A stretch of DNA of 64,000 nucleotides from Struthidea cinerea (lineage: Eukaryota > Chordata > Aves > Passeriformes > Corcoracidae), in assembly GCA_013397865.1 (NCBI GenBank), contig VZTI01002061.1, forward strand, positions 444,327 to 508,326. The letters run 5' to 3'. Of this stretch, positions 49,588-60,006 are shown one piece after another (positions within the stretch are counted from its first letter, which is position 1; each line of letters opens with the position of its first letter). The notes beneath the pieces are model-generated. The model did no database searches and had not been told where the DNA came from. It saw nothing but the letters and a program-made list of their open reading frames with translations. Made by a program: the position numbers and the translations under genes.

Positions 49588-51377
49588 CTGCCTTAAAATG
49601 AGTTTACACATCCTGATTGCTAAACTGGTATAAATATATTCTCAGGCCTGGAAATCTATTCAGCCAGGCTGTGTTCTCATGCCTCTGCCCTCTGCCTCCA
49701 AATGCTCTTCTGAGGAGCAAGTGGCCTCGTACCACTTTCTGCACAGCCCTGTGGACAGTGAATACGCACTGCTTTAAGTCCTTGGAGCACATCCTCCGTC
49801 TTTTGGTGCCACGTGACCCTTTGAACACTGCATTGTATTTAGAGACCATAATCTTGCATTTGCCCTGTACTAATAAGATTAAAAATCCTAAGAAGTAAAT
49901 TAGACAAGCAAAGGTGCTCCGGTGTGCTGATGAGCTATCACACCTCCTCGGGTAGGTCCATCAAAGTTCCTGAAGACATCAGTGCCACCAAAAATCTACA
50001 ATTTAGCTCAGCCTTTCCTTCCTGCAGACAGTCTTCGAAACTGTGGAGGCTTTGGGAGGATTTAGAAGGAAAAAGAGTGAAAGAACAGTAAAGCCACACA
50101 TAGTGTGGCACACATTCCCTGAGATCTGCTCCCAGGCATCTTACAGAATCCCTGTGCAACCTCTAGCGGATATTAAGAACTATTAACATGTATTGTGGGC
50201 CGTTTACAAAGGGACACTTTTGATGTCCAAGTCAAACTTTAAGTAAGCGGGTGTTCATGGGTACATTTCTTTTCCATTGTCAGAAAGCCCAATATTACTT
50301 CTTTCTTAGGACCTATTTTAGCTTAGCCTTGACAGCTCCATTACCAATGTAGTCCTGATGATATCAGCTGAATGAGGTTTGCTGTTGAGGTTGGGGTGTT
50401 CTTTATTTGCAAGGATCATTCCAAATGTGGATCATTTGGAAGCAGGCGTACTTCTGTCCTCGTAGCAACCATGGATCCTGCACAGCTTCGACCCCAGCTT
50501 GAGGAGTCACTTATGAAAATTTGCAGAATCATTGAGTTACTCAGCCTCAAGCCCAACTCTCTGCTCAAAGCAGGGAAACTTCAAACCAGATTGGCTGATC
50601 ATGCCCTTGTCCAGTCAATCCAGTGGTTACTGTTTTCTTCTCTTCCTGCTTTTTCCCCTTGTTTTGTTTGAACGCAGGAATTTCTCGGGCAATTCCTCAC
50701 TAATGCAGTGCAACTAAGCAGAACAGGGGGTTAAATCCCAGCCTGGAAATCACTGACCCTGTAAAAAGTGCTGATTCATTCATAATTAGTCACATAATGT
50801 TCCCATTTCTCAATTTCTAGGATTATTTACGATTATCAAAATGGATATTAAGGGAAAAGAGTCCAATCTGGTTTTCAGTAATGGCAATATTCCAAGATAA
50901 TTCTATATGTGTCAGGTGAGTTTCCAACACCAGAACAAAAACACGGGTTAAAGAAATTCCTTAGTAACTATTGCAATGCCATACAGTTTTTGCTGTGCAC
51001 TAAGGAGAGCTCCAGGAATTCTCAGTGTCAGGCTACAACTCAACACTTTGGTGAAAAGACACCATTTTCCTATTTGTTGTGTCTGTCCTTCCTAATACCT
51101 GAGCTCAGAGGGGTGATCCAAGGACAACGGATTCCAGCACAGTTAGCTTTGCTGAGTTTGGCATAACATTAATGAGACACATCAGCATTCAAATAAAGTC
51201 AATGATTAGAGCTGTTCACACAACAGCAAGAAATCTGATCATTAAGGCCGCATTCTCCTGACTCAGTTGCCAACAACAAATCCCAAATACACTGGTCCTA
51301 CGGTGACTTTCCCTTTTTATCCCAGAGGGAAGAGGCAGAGCTTTGCGGTCTGAATCAAAAGAAAGTGCAGCTTTATA
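49588..51377. other. Probable intron, no features seen
   Basis: I see no recognisable repeat or gene. Open frames here are short. Confidence 0.3.
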
Positions 51378-51665
51378 GAACTACAGAACCATACAATGGT
51401 TTGAGTTGGAAACGACCTTAAAGATCATCAGGATCCAACCCTAAAGATCATCAGGCTCCAACCCTTCTGCCATGGGCAGGAGTATCTTTCACTAGACCTG
51501 CTTGCTCAAAGCTCTCCAGGAACACCTCCAGGGATGGGGCATCCACAGCTTCTCCGGGCAACCTCTGCCAGTGCCTCACCACCCTCACAGTGAAGAATTT
51601 TCTTCCCATCATCTAATCTGAACCCGTCCTCTTTCAGCTAAAGCCATTCCCCCTTGTCCTGCAGG
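51378..51665 (-). mobile_element. CR1 LINE 3' end, minus strand
   Basis: It starts with the ATACAATGGTTTGAGTTGGA tail region and runs through TCCAGGGATGGGGCATCCAC and TTCTTCCCATCATCTAATCT to CCCCCTTGTCCTG, the reverse complement of a CR1 3' end. A 23-bp piece is duplicated in tandem (51419-51441 and 51442-51464). It is 5'-truncated and not coding. Confidence 0.92.
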
Positions 51666-53218
51666 CCTTTGCCTTCAGCGCGAGCTGGTACAACTCAGCC
51701 CCTCAGGAATTGTGGCCATGCTCAGGTGGTCAGTGATCAGCTGTAACCGCAGAAAAGGAAACTGTGGACACAGTGAACGATGGGTCAGCAACTGCAGCAG
51801 ATGCCCCCAGAAACCTGGATGCGCCAGGGAACACAGGCTGGGTGAGTGGTCCCCGCCCTTGCTGGTTAGAGGTGTAACTCTCACCAGAAGACAGTGGGTA
51901 CTAACGTGCTCTTTCTTCCACTGGGCTGGATGGAAACAGAAACTGATGCTGTCTTTTTGTGGTTTGGGGTGTTTGTGCCTCCCCCCACCCCGGCAGCCGG
52001 TAATGTCAGAGTAACAGATAAATCCACAGCATCTGGCACCTTCAAAACTACCTGGTATGTCTTGCTGGAGTCAGACAGAGCTGTTGCAAGCCCAGTATTT
52101 GGTAAAAGGGTAAATTCTGGTGGCCTACATTGCATTGCTTTTTTCTGATGTACACATGAGTTTCTTGAGAATTTAGAAAGAACAAAGTGCTCCTATTTCC
52201 TGTGTACTCCTCTGTCTTCTCTATCACTGACCCGTGCTAGTTCAAATCCTGAAGCACTGCGGCTCCAAACATATGAGGGGATGGAAACCATATAAAATCT
52301 TTGTTCTGTCGTTTGGATAAAGTTTTTACAATAATCCATACTAGCAAGAAAAATCTAGCAAGTTCACCAAAAGGCATAGATCTGGGAAATACTCCAGCTA
52401 GCTCACGAAAGATGTATGCTCATGTTCAGAGACAGCAGCGTGACAAAGCATCAGGTTAAATGTGGTATTCGAGAGAGAAAAATCTTACAGTGACAAGACA
52501 AAGAAAATACAGCCATTAAACCATCCCCCTGCATTGCCAGGGACAGGGCACAACATCTTTCACCTCCCGCTGAACCTTTCATCCGTCGGTGGAAGGGAAA
52601 ACATCCCTGGCTGAAGAAAGAGCATGGCTTCTGTCTTCCACGGGCAACCCAAGGAATCTCTCGCCCACCGAGCTTCCCTCCAGCAGAGGGGAGTGCAGCC
52701 TGTACAGCATGAGCTGTCAGAAACTCCAGGAAAAGGGAAGAGCTTGGCATTTTCACCAAGCCTGTAATGATGATTTCATCTTGCGCAAATACCAGTAAAA
52801 AGCACCGTATTCCTTCTCATGTAACTCAGAGCTGCAGGAAAAGCAGGCTGAGGTTAGCCGGCTTTCAGAGGCAGTGAAGTTTGGAAGGAAGCTGGTGATA
52901 AATGAGAATATTGCTACAGACCACTTCCCTGCTCACAAGGATTTGCAAAGAACTGGTCATATATTTTGTTTACGGTGGCAAGTGAACGCTAAAATGCATT
53001 TGTAAACTTGTTTGCTAGGTCAGACCCACAGCTCAAGCTGACTCTGCCCATTTTACTTTTCCATAAAGTATCTGCTCTCTACTCTTTCACTTAGACAAAT
53101 TTTTAGTGAGTTTTTATGTGTGAACTGTAATGGATTCACATTTTCCTCTTTGATACTGCTAAGCATGTTCCGGAACATTTTCTCTTCCTCTAAAAAGATA
53201 CTATGCAGCAAAATATAC
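51666..53218. other. Probable intron, no features seen
   Basis: I see no recognisable repeat. A plus-strand block at about 52000-52110 also has splice-like edges and a protein-like frame, which shows how easily such blocks arise by chance. Confidence 0.3.
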
Positions 53219-53356
53219 CTTAACTTCCAGCCTTTTGGTATAAGCAGGTAAGCCCATTTGTCACAGCACAGCCTTCTGAGGGAGTAATAATCCACATCAA
53301 TGTGGCTGAGGTCACTGCTAAAAGTTTTGCAGGACAAAAGCCAGACAAGACTGAGG
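53219..53356 (-). CDS. Candidate internal exon of minus-strand gene
   Basis: The acceptor GTGCCTGACTCCCTCAG at 53357 is strong; a second, TAGCAG, lies at 53315-53320. The frame ends at TTAAG|GTATAT. The peptide includes DVDYYSLRRLCCDKWAYLLI. It leaves two bases that join in phase to 49587. The incoming phase does not match the exon at 54201, so either an exon is missing or one of the two is wrong. Confidence 0.25.
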
Positions 53357-54200
53357 GAGTCAGGCACACACTTGCATGATTTTTCTTGCAATTTTCATCT
53401 CAAAAATTGATTTTCAAAATGCATTTGCTTCAGTATTGAGCTATATCGTCTCGTTATTGCTGTTTCAAGATCACATTTGTCCATATCAATCACCGTAATT
53501 GCTGTACCGTAAAGAAAGTCTATTAGAATTACGTCTGCAAAGATTTCACAACTCAGTGCTAGAAAGAGCCTGGACCATTAACAAAGTGTAAGAGTAATCT
53601 AAAATCCAAATGTGTCTTGGAGTGATTGTCTTTGCCCTTGGGCACATTTCACCTGCTAGCTCCAAACGGGAAGTGAGGAATCCTTTCCCTCGTGCCACTG
53701 AGATGGTGCTCTCATTTAAAGCCTTTTTTCTACCTACTGCACAGCATCACGCTTTGGCCCTGCCCTGCCCATTTCCTGACCTGGGCTCACCTCTCTGCTT
53801 CACTTGCTCAGTAGAGACTGAGTAAATCAGTTTGTTCCCAAGGGAATGCGGCGTCAGCAGATTTAGACACCAGCTGTGGTAGCTTTAGTTTCATTTTGCT
53901 CTGGAGGACTGGCATCTGATCCAGTGCATAAATGCGTTTGCCAAACTTCTTCACTGATGAGGGTAAGAGGAATTGATAGCTCTCATAAGAAATACATGTC
54001 AGAAAGGCAAGGATGTTATTAATATGGAAAAAGGAGTAAAAGTAAGAAGGCATATGGAAAAGTTACCAGGCAGAAATCAGTCCATCAAAAGAAAAGCAGG
54101 AACAACACAACTCGTTCCTCTGTCTTCAGGCACAGGACTTGATAGTAAATTACTGTACCATGAAGATAAGAGATATTTAGATATTCTAAAAGTGTTTAAC
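53357..54200. other. Probable intron; unresolved exon near 53.9 kb
   Basis: A strong acceptor (CTTACCCTCATCAG) at 53954 is followed by open frames, but none fits the phase of both neighbours. I leave it unassigned. Confidence 0.25.
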
Positions 54201-54355
54201 CTTTCTTATATCTAGAGCATCTTTTAAGCTGAATTTCTGACACATTTTATGGAAACAGGTGCTATGGTCCTTGGCGTCTCTCCCAGTCCAAAGTACGAAT
54301 AAGAAAGGTCCCAGAAATGAATCTGCAAGTCTGTCCTTCACTAAGTCACCACCTC
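54201..54355 (-). CDS. Candidate internal exon of minus-strand gene
   Basis: There are 155 bases (two bases plus 51 codons) between ACACACAG| and AAG|GTTAAA. The peptide includes DRLADSFLGPFLFVLWTGRD, a plausible hydrophobic core strand or helix, followed by a charged helix. Incoming phase agrees with the exon at 55702. The acceptor lacks a good pyrimidine tract. Confidence 0.25.
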
Positions 54356-54750
54356 CTGTGTGTATTTTTATTATTTTTAGTAAAACATCTATTTTGTCAC
54401 ATGAATACACCCATTTCAACCACACCACCAAGGTGATATTATCCCCACTTCATCAAATGAGAGCTGTTATAGGTACTTGGCTCCAGAGAATTAAACAGGG
54501 ATTAGGGATTTCCTTTCAGGCTAACAGAGAAAATACACATTTGAAGTGGCACGGGCTCACATGCCTTGTCTCCTCTTATTTGATATCTGTCTGTGATACT
54601 TTGATTCATTCTTTCCTCAAGCCATCCTAACCCCAACCAGCCAGTCTTGCTCTGCCCATATGCCCTTTATCCCATCTCTCTCTCCTCACCTTCACCTCAA
54701 AGCCAGACCCTCCCTTTGCTTCCCACCCAAAATCCTCAACCCATCCTTTC

Positions 54751-54755
54751 CCAGC
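54751..54755. repeat. 5-bp target duplication (left copy)
   Basis: CCAGC here repeats at 55233-55237, immediately on each side of the solo LTR. Confidence 0.85.
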
Positions 54756-55232
54756 TGTCCTAGGTTACAATATAGATGTATTTAAGTATTCTATTACCAC
54801 CAGCTGTGGGCCATTAGCTGTTATCACCTGCTAATGGCCCACCCCTGATAACAGACAATGGGCCGTCAAGAAACCACCACATGACTCATGGACTTATCCT
54901 ATTGTGAGATGCTCCACCCAGGAAGGAGGAGCCAAGCATTCCCACCTGGATATAACCTGCCCTTAGAACTACCTAACTCAGCCCTGTCTACTGGGTTACC
55001 AGAGGACAAGAGCTACCACTGGGCCTTCAGCTGGAGACCAGACCTTCCACAGGATCATCACTTCAACTGAACTACTTCATTTGGACTGCTACCACCACCC
55101 TAACAGGGTGTCAAGTTGTATCTGACTTTGTCAGTGCTTTTCCTTATATTATTTCACTTATTTCTAAATTTTTTCCTATTAATTTTAATCCTGACTTGTG
55201 ATCTCCCACTGGTTTGTTTTCAAACCAATACA
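54756..55232 (+). mobile_element. Solo ERV LTR, plus strand, 477 bp
   Basis: It starts TGTCCTAGGTTACA and ends CAAACCAATACA, with CCAGC on both sides, so both ends and the insertion are intact. It contains GATATAACC near 54950 as a likely TATA box. The text from 54840 to 55120 is one I recall from songbird LTRs. A solo LTR forms when recombination between two LTRs removes the body of the provirus. It lies on the strand opposite to the candidate gene, probably within an intron. Confidence 0.92.
54808..54840. repeat. Perfect 11-bp hairpin inside solo LTR
   Basis: GGGCCATTAGC (54808-54818) and GCTAATGGCCC (54830-54840) are exact reverse complements. A second overlapping pair, TGTTATCA (54819-54826) and TGATAACA (54846-54853), interlocks with it. 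Confidence 0.9.
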
Positions 55233-55237
55233 CCAGC
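55233..55237. repeat. 5-bp target duplication (right copy)
   Basis: CCAGC, matching 54751-54755. Confidence 0.85.
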
Positions 55238-55678
55238 CTATCCCCCCATCTGTATCCCCACCCTGTGCAGTACAGTCTCCTTTTCCCTGGGGGTCTGATG
55301 GGAATTGGTTATCCCTACCTCCAACACCCAGGCTCGTGACCAGTAAAAGGATGTGCTGCCTGCCCCCCTAACCTGGCTGGCACCGAGAAACACCACCTTT
55401 TAAAAGTCTGGTAGATATGCAAAGGCAAAATTGTCCCTGTCAAGCAAAGGGATAAAATAAACAATGCGAGTTTTTTTCCCCCTTCCACCAAATGGGCAAA
55501 CAGGTTTGCTTTGCAAGTGAAGCAGTTCATAAAACAGATCAAAGCCCTCCCCGAATCTCAGCAATAGTACGGATCATTTCTGAGTAACACATCCCATGGA
55601 GAGAGCTCTTCGCAGGGGCTGCACCAGCCAAAACAGGATTAGCAAGTGGTAGAAATAAAAAGAAATTTTCACACTTTC
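55238..55678. other. Unique non-coding DNA, probable intron
   Basis: I see no feature here. Confidence 0.35.
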
Positions 55679-55710
55679 ACTCTAGCAGTGAAAGCAGTCA
55701 CTGCTAGAGT
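55679..55710. repeat. Perfect 13-bp inverted repeat, 6-bp loop
   Basis: ACTCTAGCAGTGA (55679-55691) and TCACTGCTAGAGT (55698-55710) are exact reverse complements around AAGCAG. It overlaps the end of the candidate exon at 55702. Confidence 0.95.
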
Positions 55711-55754
55711 AACTCAAAATGTGCAAAGTGCTTTCACTATAAAAGATACCCAGG
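55702..55754 (-). CDS. Candidate short internal exon
   Basis: The acceptor TATTTTTTTCCTCAG is strong. It is followed by 53 bases (17 codons with one base on each side). The donor A|GTGACT is weak and lies in a hairpin. Phase agrees with the exons at 55979 (AG joined to C) and 54355 (A joined to GA). If not spliced at 55701, the frame stops about six codons later. Confidence 0.18.
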
Positions 55755-55978
55755 CTGAGGAAAAAAATATATGGGATGGGATCCCGTGCCACCAAAATGC
55801 TACCACTTCTGAGAACAAGCATTGAAACTGTTAAAATATGTTTCACATTCTTGTTCCAAGTCATTCAGGGGCACAAGGAAAATGCTGACTGCAAGACACC
55901 TTGTACTTGGGCTCTGGAGATTATGTAGAACAGAATAGAATTTATTGTCTCAAATATACTGCAGAATCTGACTGTCAC

Positions 55979-56088
55979 CTGTCCTTGTACGCTGCACTCT
56001 TGTTACGCTTTGGAGGAATTAAAATGGAAAGTCCAGCCCCAACAGAGTTCCCCATGCTTATTTCTGTAAACTCACACAGTGACACAGC
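55979..56088 (-). CDS. Candidate internal exon of minus-strand gene
   Basis: Both splice sites are good: the acceptor has a long pyrimidine tract (TTTTCCTCCCTGCCACTGAG then TCTTCAG) and the donor is ACAG|GTGACA. The 110 bases give 36 codons plus two. The peptide contains EFTEISMGNSVGAGLSILIP and has a normal protein composition. I do not recognise a family. Confidence 0.3.
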
Positions 56089-56798
56089 CTGAAGACTCAG
56101 TGGCAGGGAGGAAAATGCACAGGGCAAGAAGCTATTCTTCCAGCAGATATGTAGAGCAGACACAGTCATTGTGTCTCTGTCTGTGCTTTGTGTGATCACA
56201 TGCTGGGGACAAATTCTGGGCGAAACACACGGACATCTCTTCCTTGCCATATTTGCCCAGCATATTGGTCAGAGTGTAGGCCATAGGAGTTATTATCCTG
56301 TTAGACAACCTTTGACAGATCAGCCGTGGAAGAGTTTCCTAACTGTTTTCAAGCTTTCTCTCATTCAGATCTTCAGTTTGTGCAGCGTCTTCTGGCAGGG
56401 AGCGCCGCGGCTGCGCTATGCAACAAAGGATCCATGCAAGAGGGTCTTCCCTTCAGTCTCGTTTAATATCACTTTAAAAAATCTTTGAAGGTTTTTCAGT
56501 GATGAGAAGCAGCAGCTACTGCTTCTCTGCTCTCACCCTTACTCGTGAAGGACCTGCTCACAGCCCTTTCAGTTGTTTTCTTTCCGCTCATATCTAAGCT
56601 CTTCCTAAAGAGCATTCACCCATACCTTGGTTCCCAGATGCCTTCTTCCTGCCCCTCCGCTGCACCCGTGGAATTCTCTGAGACAGAGTGCACACAGCTT
56701 CAGGCCACGTGCAAGTCTGAGGCACACGTGGGGTTTACGCAGCAGGATTAACAATGTCATCTGTTTCTCTGGATATCTTTCCTAGTAGTTACTCACAC

Positions 56799-57004
56799 CC
56801 CATTTTCAATTTTGACCATGCTGAGCTGCAAATCGATGTTTTCACAATGATTTACACAGTCCCACAAATCATCAGATCCTCTTTGTAATTGGTACATGAT
56901 CATTTGGAGACAAACAGCATATATGCATATTGAAGGCTCCCCCGCATGCACAGATATAATTTTGCAGTTTAACAAAATGGATTTTATTGGCAAGTTCATT
57001 TTTT
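56799..57004 (-). CDS. Candidate internal exon of minus-strand gene
   Basis: From GGGGCTTCAG| about 68 codons are open. The end is GGG|GTGTGA (phase 0, matching 56088) or two bases later at the stronger GTGAGT. The peptide contains RGSDDLWDCVNHCENIDLQL and MVKIENG. The strand-helix pattern suggests a folded domain. An ATG at 56999 is in frame but need not be the start. No domain is recognised. Confidence 0.3.
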
Positions 57005-59477
57005 CTGAAGCCCCTGAGTCAGTTTAGACCATCCGGAACAGGTCTGTATCAGCAGGCAAGCTTGGCCATATTCTCCTAGATCCCATGTAGGAGATTTCAC
57101 AGGCAAGTTCTCTCAATGGAGAAAACAAGCATTTATTCCTCCTTTAAATTTTAAAACATTTGTTAATATGCTTTCCTACACAGTTCAGTTTCCTGTTTCT
57201 GTGTCCCCTCCAATTCTTTTCTTTCTCATGATTTCTTATGAAGGGACTTGGCAGATCTAATTCCCTGCACCACTATCAAGTTTGCAGAACATTTCTGAGG
57301 ACTCTGCAGCCTTTAGAGATTTATTCACCAGCCTAATGTAACTCCATCTAATTTTTCTCCCTCTTTACCACACAGCATGAATGCCAATTTAACAACCTGA
57401 CAATCATTAAGATCTTTCAGAACACCACTCAGGTTACCAGTTATTCTTAGGTACCTTCTTAGGTAGGGCATGAAAGATCTCATCAGTTTAATCAATGAAA
57501 GCTTCTGTCACCCAGCATCTGCCCTTACAGGGAAGGGAAAATTTAAAAACCCCTTTAAAAGAAAAAGAAAAAAAGCCAGAGTTCTTAATTTAGGCAGGGG
57601 GGGAAAAATCATACCATAAAAGTTTATGAGGGAAGAGCAAATGAAGGGGCTGCTCTGGAGAACATATGTTCCTTCTGCAGAGACACCCCAGCTGACGCCA
57701 ACAGAGCACCGGCTGCTCCCATGCTTATCTTAGCTCCCGTTGACTCAGTTCCAGGCAGAGAGGAAACCTTAGCACGATCACGCTGCAGTTTAACTCTGCA
57801 GTGGGGTTGGAATTGTTAAGAATCTCTCACTGCTTCCAGATCCACTGGAAGCACAGACTTGAAAACGCGTGGATGTTTTAAAAGCAGAATCCTTGCACTT
57901 CCGGCAACCTCAAGAGCTTAGACCATTAAGAATAACTATATGGGCTTGAAAAGAGCAAGTTTCATCTAGAAGACCTATCTAGAGTTTGAGTTAAGGCTAG
58001 AGTTAACTAAAACCATAATTCTGTTGCCAAAAAAAAAAAAAAAGGGTAGGGGTTTAGGCAAATTTTTTAATTATCTTACTAAATCCATGCCAGAAGACAC
58101 CACATCTCCTAATCTGAACTGGCAAACCTGCTGCTGTAGAAGAAAACACATTATGTGGTCACTCAGGTTTCCAGGAGGACTACCCCATGGCCATAAACGT
58201 GCAGGACTGGTTGTGAGGAGTGGACAGGCAGGTAAGGCAGGCCCTGGGCTGGTTTCTACAAAGACGTCTTCTTAACTACCATCACCTTCATTAGAGGAAA
58301 CAACATACCCAGGGAAAGGGAGGGCAGGGCACTTGAACAAGGACTCACTGATCCAAAAGCCTCAGCTAAAAGGCTTTTCAGGTGCTGGGAACAGGGCATG
58401 GATACCCATGGTGAAACAGAAAACCTATTGGGTTCAGGGAGGCCCAGGCACTTTTCTGAAACTTTTACACTCTCTTGGAGATGTCCCAGTCCCCTGCCCT
58501 ATCCCAGTCATGACGATGATGCCTGGGCAGCGGAGCACCCCAAAAATGAGAATAGGCATTGCCTGTGCGGGATTGGGATGGTCAGGGGCTATCCCAAACT
58601 ATTTCCCATGTGACTCCTTGGAGTTCATGCTTGATACAATATGTTTGTGAGCTTGTAAATGTGCCTCAGCCTGCTACTTCCAGCTGTGGGTTTTATCCCT
58701 CTCTTTGGAGAGAAGGAGGACTTCCGTGCTACTTTGCAAATGTTATCCCACTGTCCTTGCCATAGGAGGGAGGGGAAAATAATGCCTCTTACTGCCCTTC
58801 CTCCCAATATACAGCTGTCTAAAACCCTCCTCGGGCAGAGGCTCAGCACAGAAAATTTTAGCCCCAGAGGTGAATGTCTCGGAAGGTTATGGGGAAATGA
58901 AAACAAATGGGATTGAATAGAAACTGACTTGTGACCTCAGTGCCAGTGGTTGCTACTAGAGCCCAGAGCAGGGACTGCTTGTGACAGGTTGAAAACAATC
59001 TTCCTCACACCACTCACAAAGATTAATCAAAGACCTTGGAAATTTTGATTTATAGATCATATATTCCTAACAAGGATGTATTTATTATTATACGTCAGAA
59101 AACATCCATACAAATGAGACACTGCTAAACCAGAGCTGTCAGATATTTATTTTTGCAGTCAACAGAAGTAATGTTATTAAACTATCCAAAGGCAGCCTTC
59201 AAAAGCAAGAAAAATAAATTCCAAATTGGTTTAAATGAATGAATTCATAGTAATCACAGCTGAAATACCAAGTGATCAATCTCTGTCTCCACTGCCTTCC
59301 AGTCCTGAATATTTAATTAGCAGAAGATGAAACACGGTGCAAAGGTTAGGGTATCTGCTGTGGAGGTAAATCTGGAGCCAGCCCACTCCCATGAAAGGAG
59401 CACTTGGCTCTCTGCTCTGGGCCTCCTGCTGGGTAAACAACAGTCATCAGTTCCTCCATCGAACCTTTGGATCTTGG
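57005..59477. other. Unique non-coding DNA
   Basis: A poly-A run lies at 58029-58043. I see no supported exon, although the 5' part of the minus-strand gene should lie here or further right if it exists. Confidence 0.35.
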
Positions 59478-59625
59478 AAATACAGAGAATTGCGGGATAA
59501 TCGAGGTGGGAAAGGACCGTGGTCAGGCGCAGATGAGGTTGCTCAGGGCCATGTCTGGCTGAGGTTTGAGGGTTCCAAGCAGGGACATCTTACAGCCTCT
59601 CCGGGCTTCCATGCCCTCATCTGAA
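59478..59625 (-). mobile_element. Diverged CR1 LINE fragment, minus strand
   Basis: GGTGGGAAAGGACCG, TTGCTCAGGGCCATGTCTGG and ACAGCCTCTCCGGGC occur in the order of a reverse-complemented CR1 3' end, with many changes. Confidence 0.7.
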
Positions 59626-59797
59626 CACCCCCATAGGGAGTGAACATTTCCTAGCGTATCTTCCTCTGGCTGCTGACATCGTCCGCCTTTCTATGCCTCA
59701 AGAAGAGCAGAGATATTTCTGACAGTACAAAAGGAAGCAGCAGGCAAAACCAGCTCCCTTCTTCCCCTTTCTGCCCTCCAACTGAGAGAGAAGCAAA

Positions 59798-60006
59798 CAG
59801 GGGTCAGATTTAGACCAGATATAAGGAAGAAATTTTAGAGGGAAGTTGTGGATTCACCATCCCTGGAAGTATTCAAAGTCAGGTTGGACAGGGCTTTGGG
59901 CAACCTGGTCTAGTGCAAGGTGTCCATGCCCATGGCAGAGGATTTGGAACTGGATGATCTTTAAGGTCCCTTCTAACCCAAACCACTCTGTGCTTCTGTG
60001 ATTCTA
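59798..60006 (+). mobile_element. CR1 LINE 3' end, plus strand
   Basis: Runs from TTAGACCAGATATAAGGAAG through TCAGGTTGGACAGGGCTTTG to GATGATCTTTAAGGTCCCTT and the tail GTGCTTCTGTGATTCT. It is truncated at the 5' side and not coding. Confidence 0.95.

Noticed and set aside
52000..52111. Plus-strand block with a strong acceptor, a GTAAAT donor and a protein-like frame
   Set aside because: It is on the strand opposite to the candidate gene and has no partner. I keep it as a warning about the chance rate of such blocks.
53871..53953. Exon-like block after a strong acceptor
   Set aside because: Two frames are open but neither fits the phase of the neighbouring exons, and the only donor (CTG|GTGTCT) is poor.
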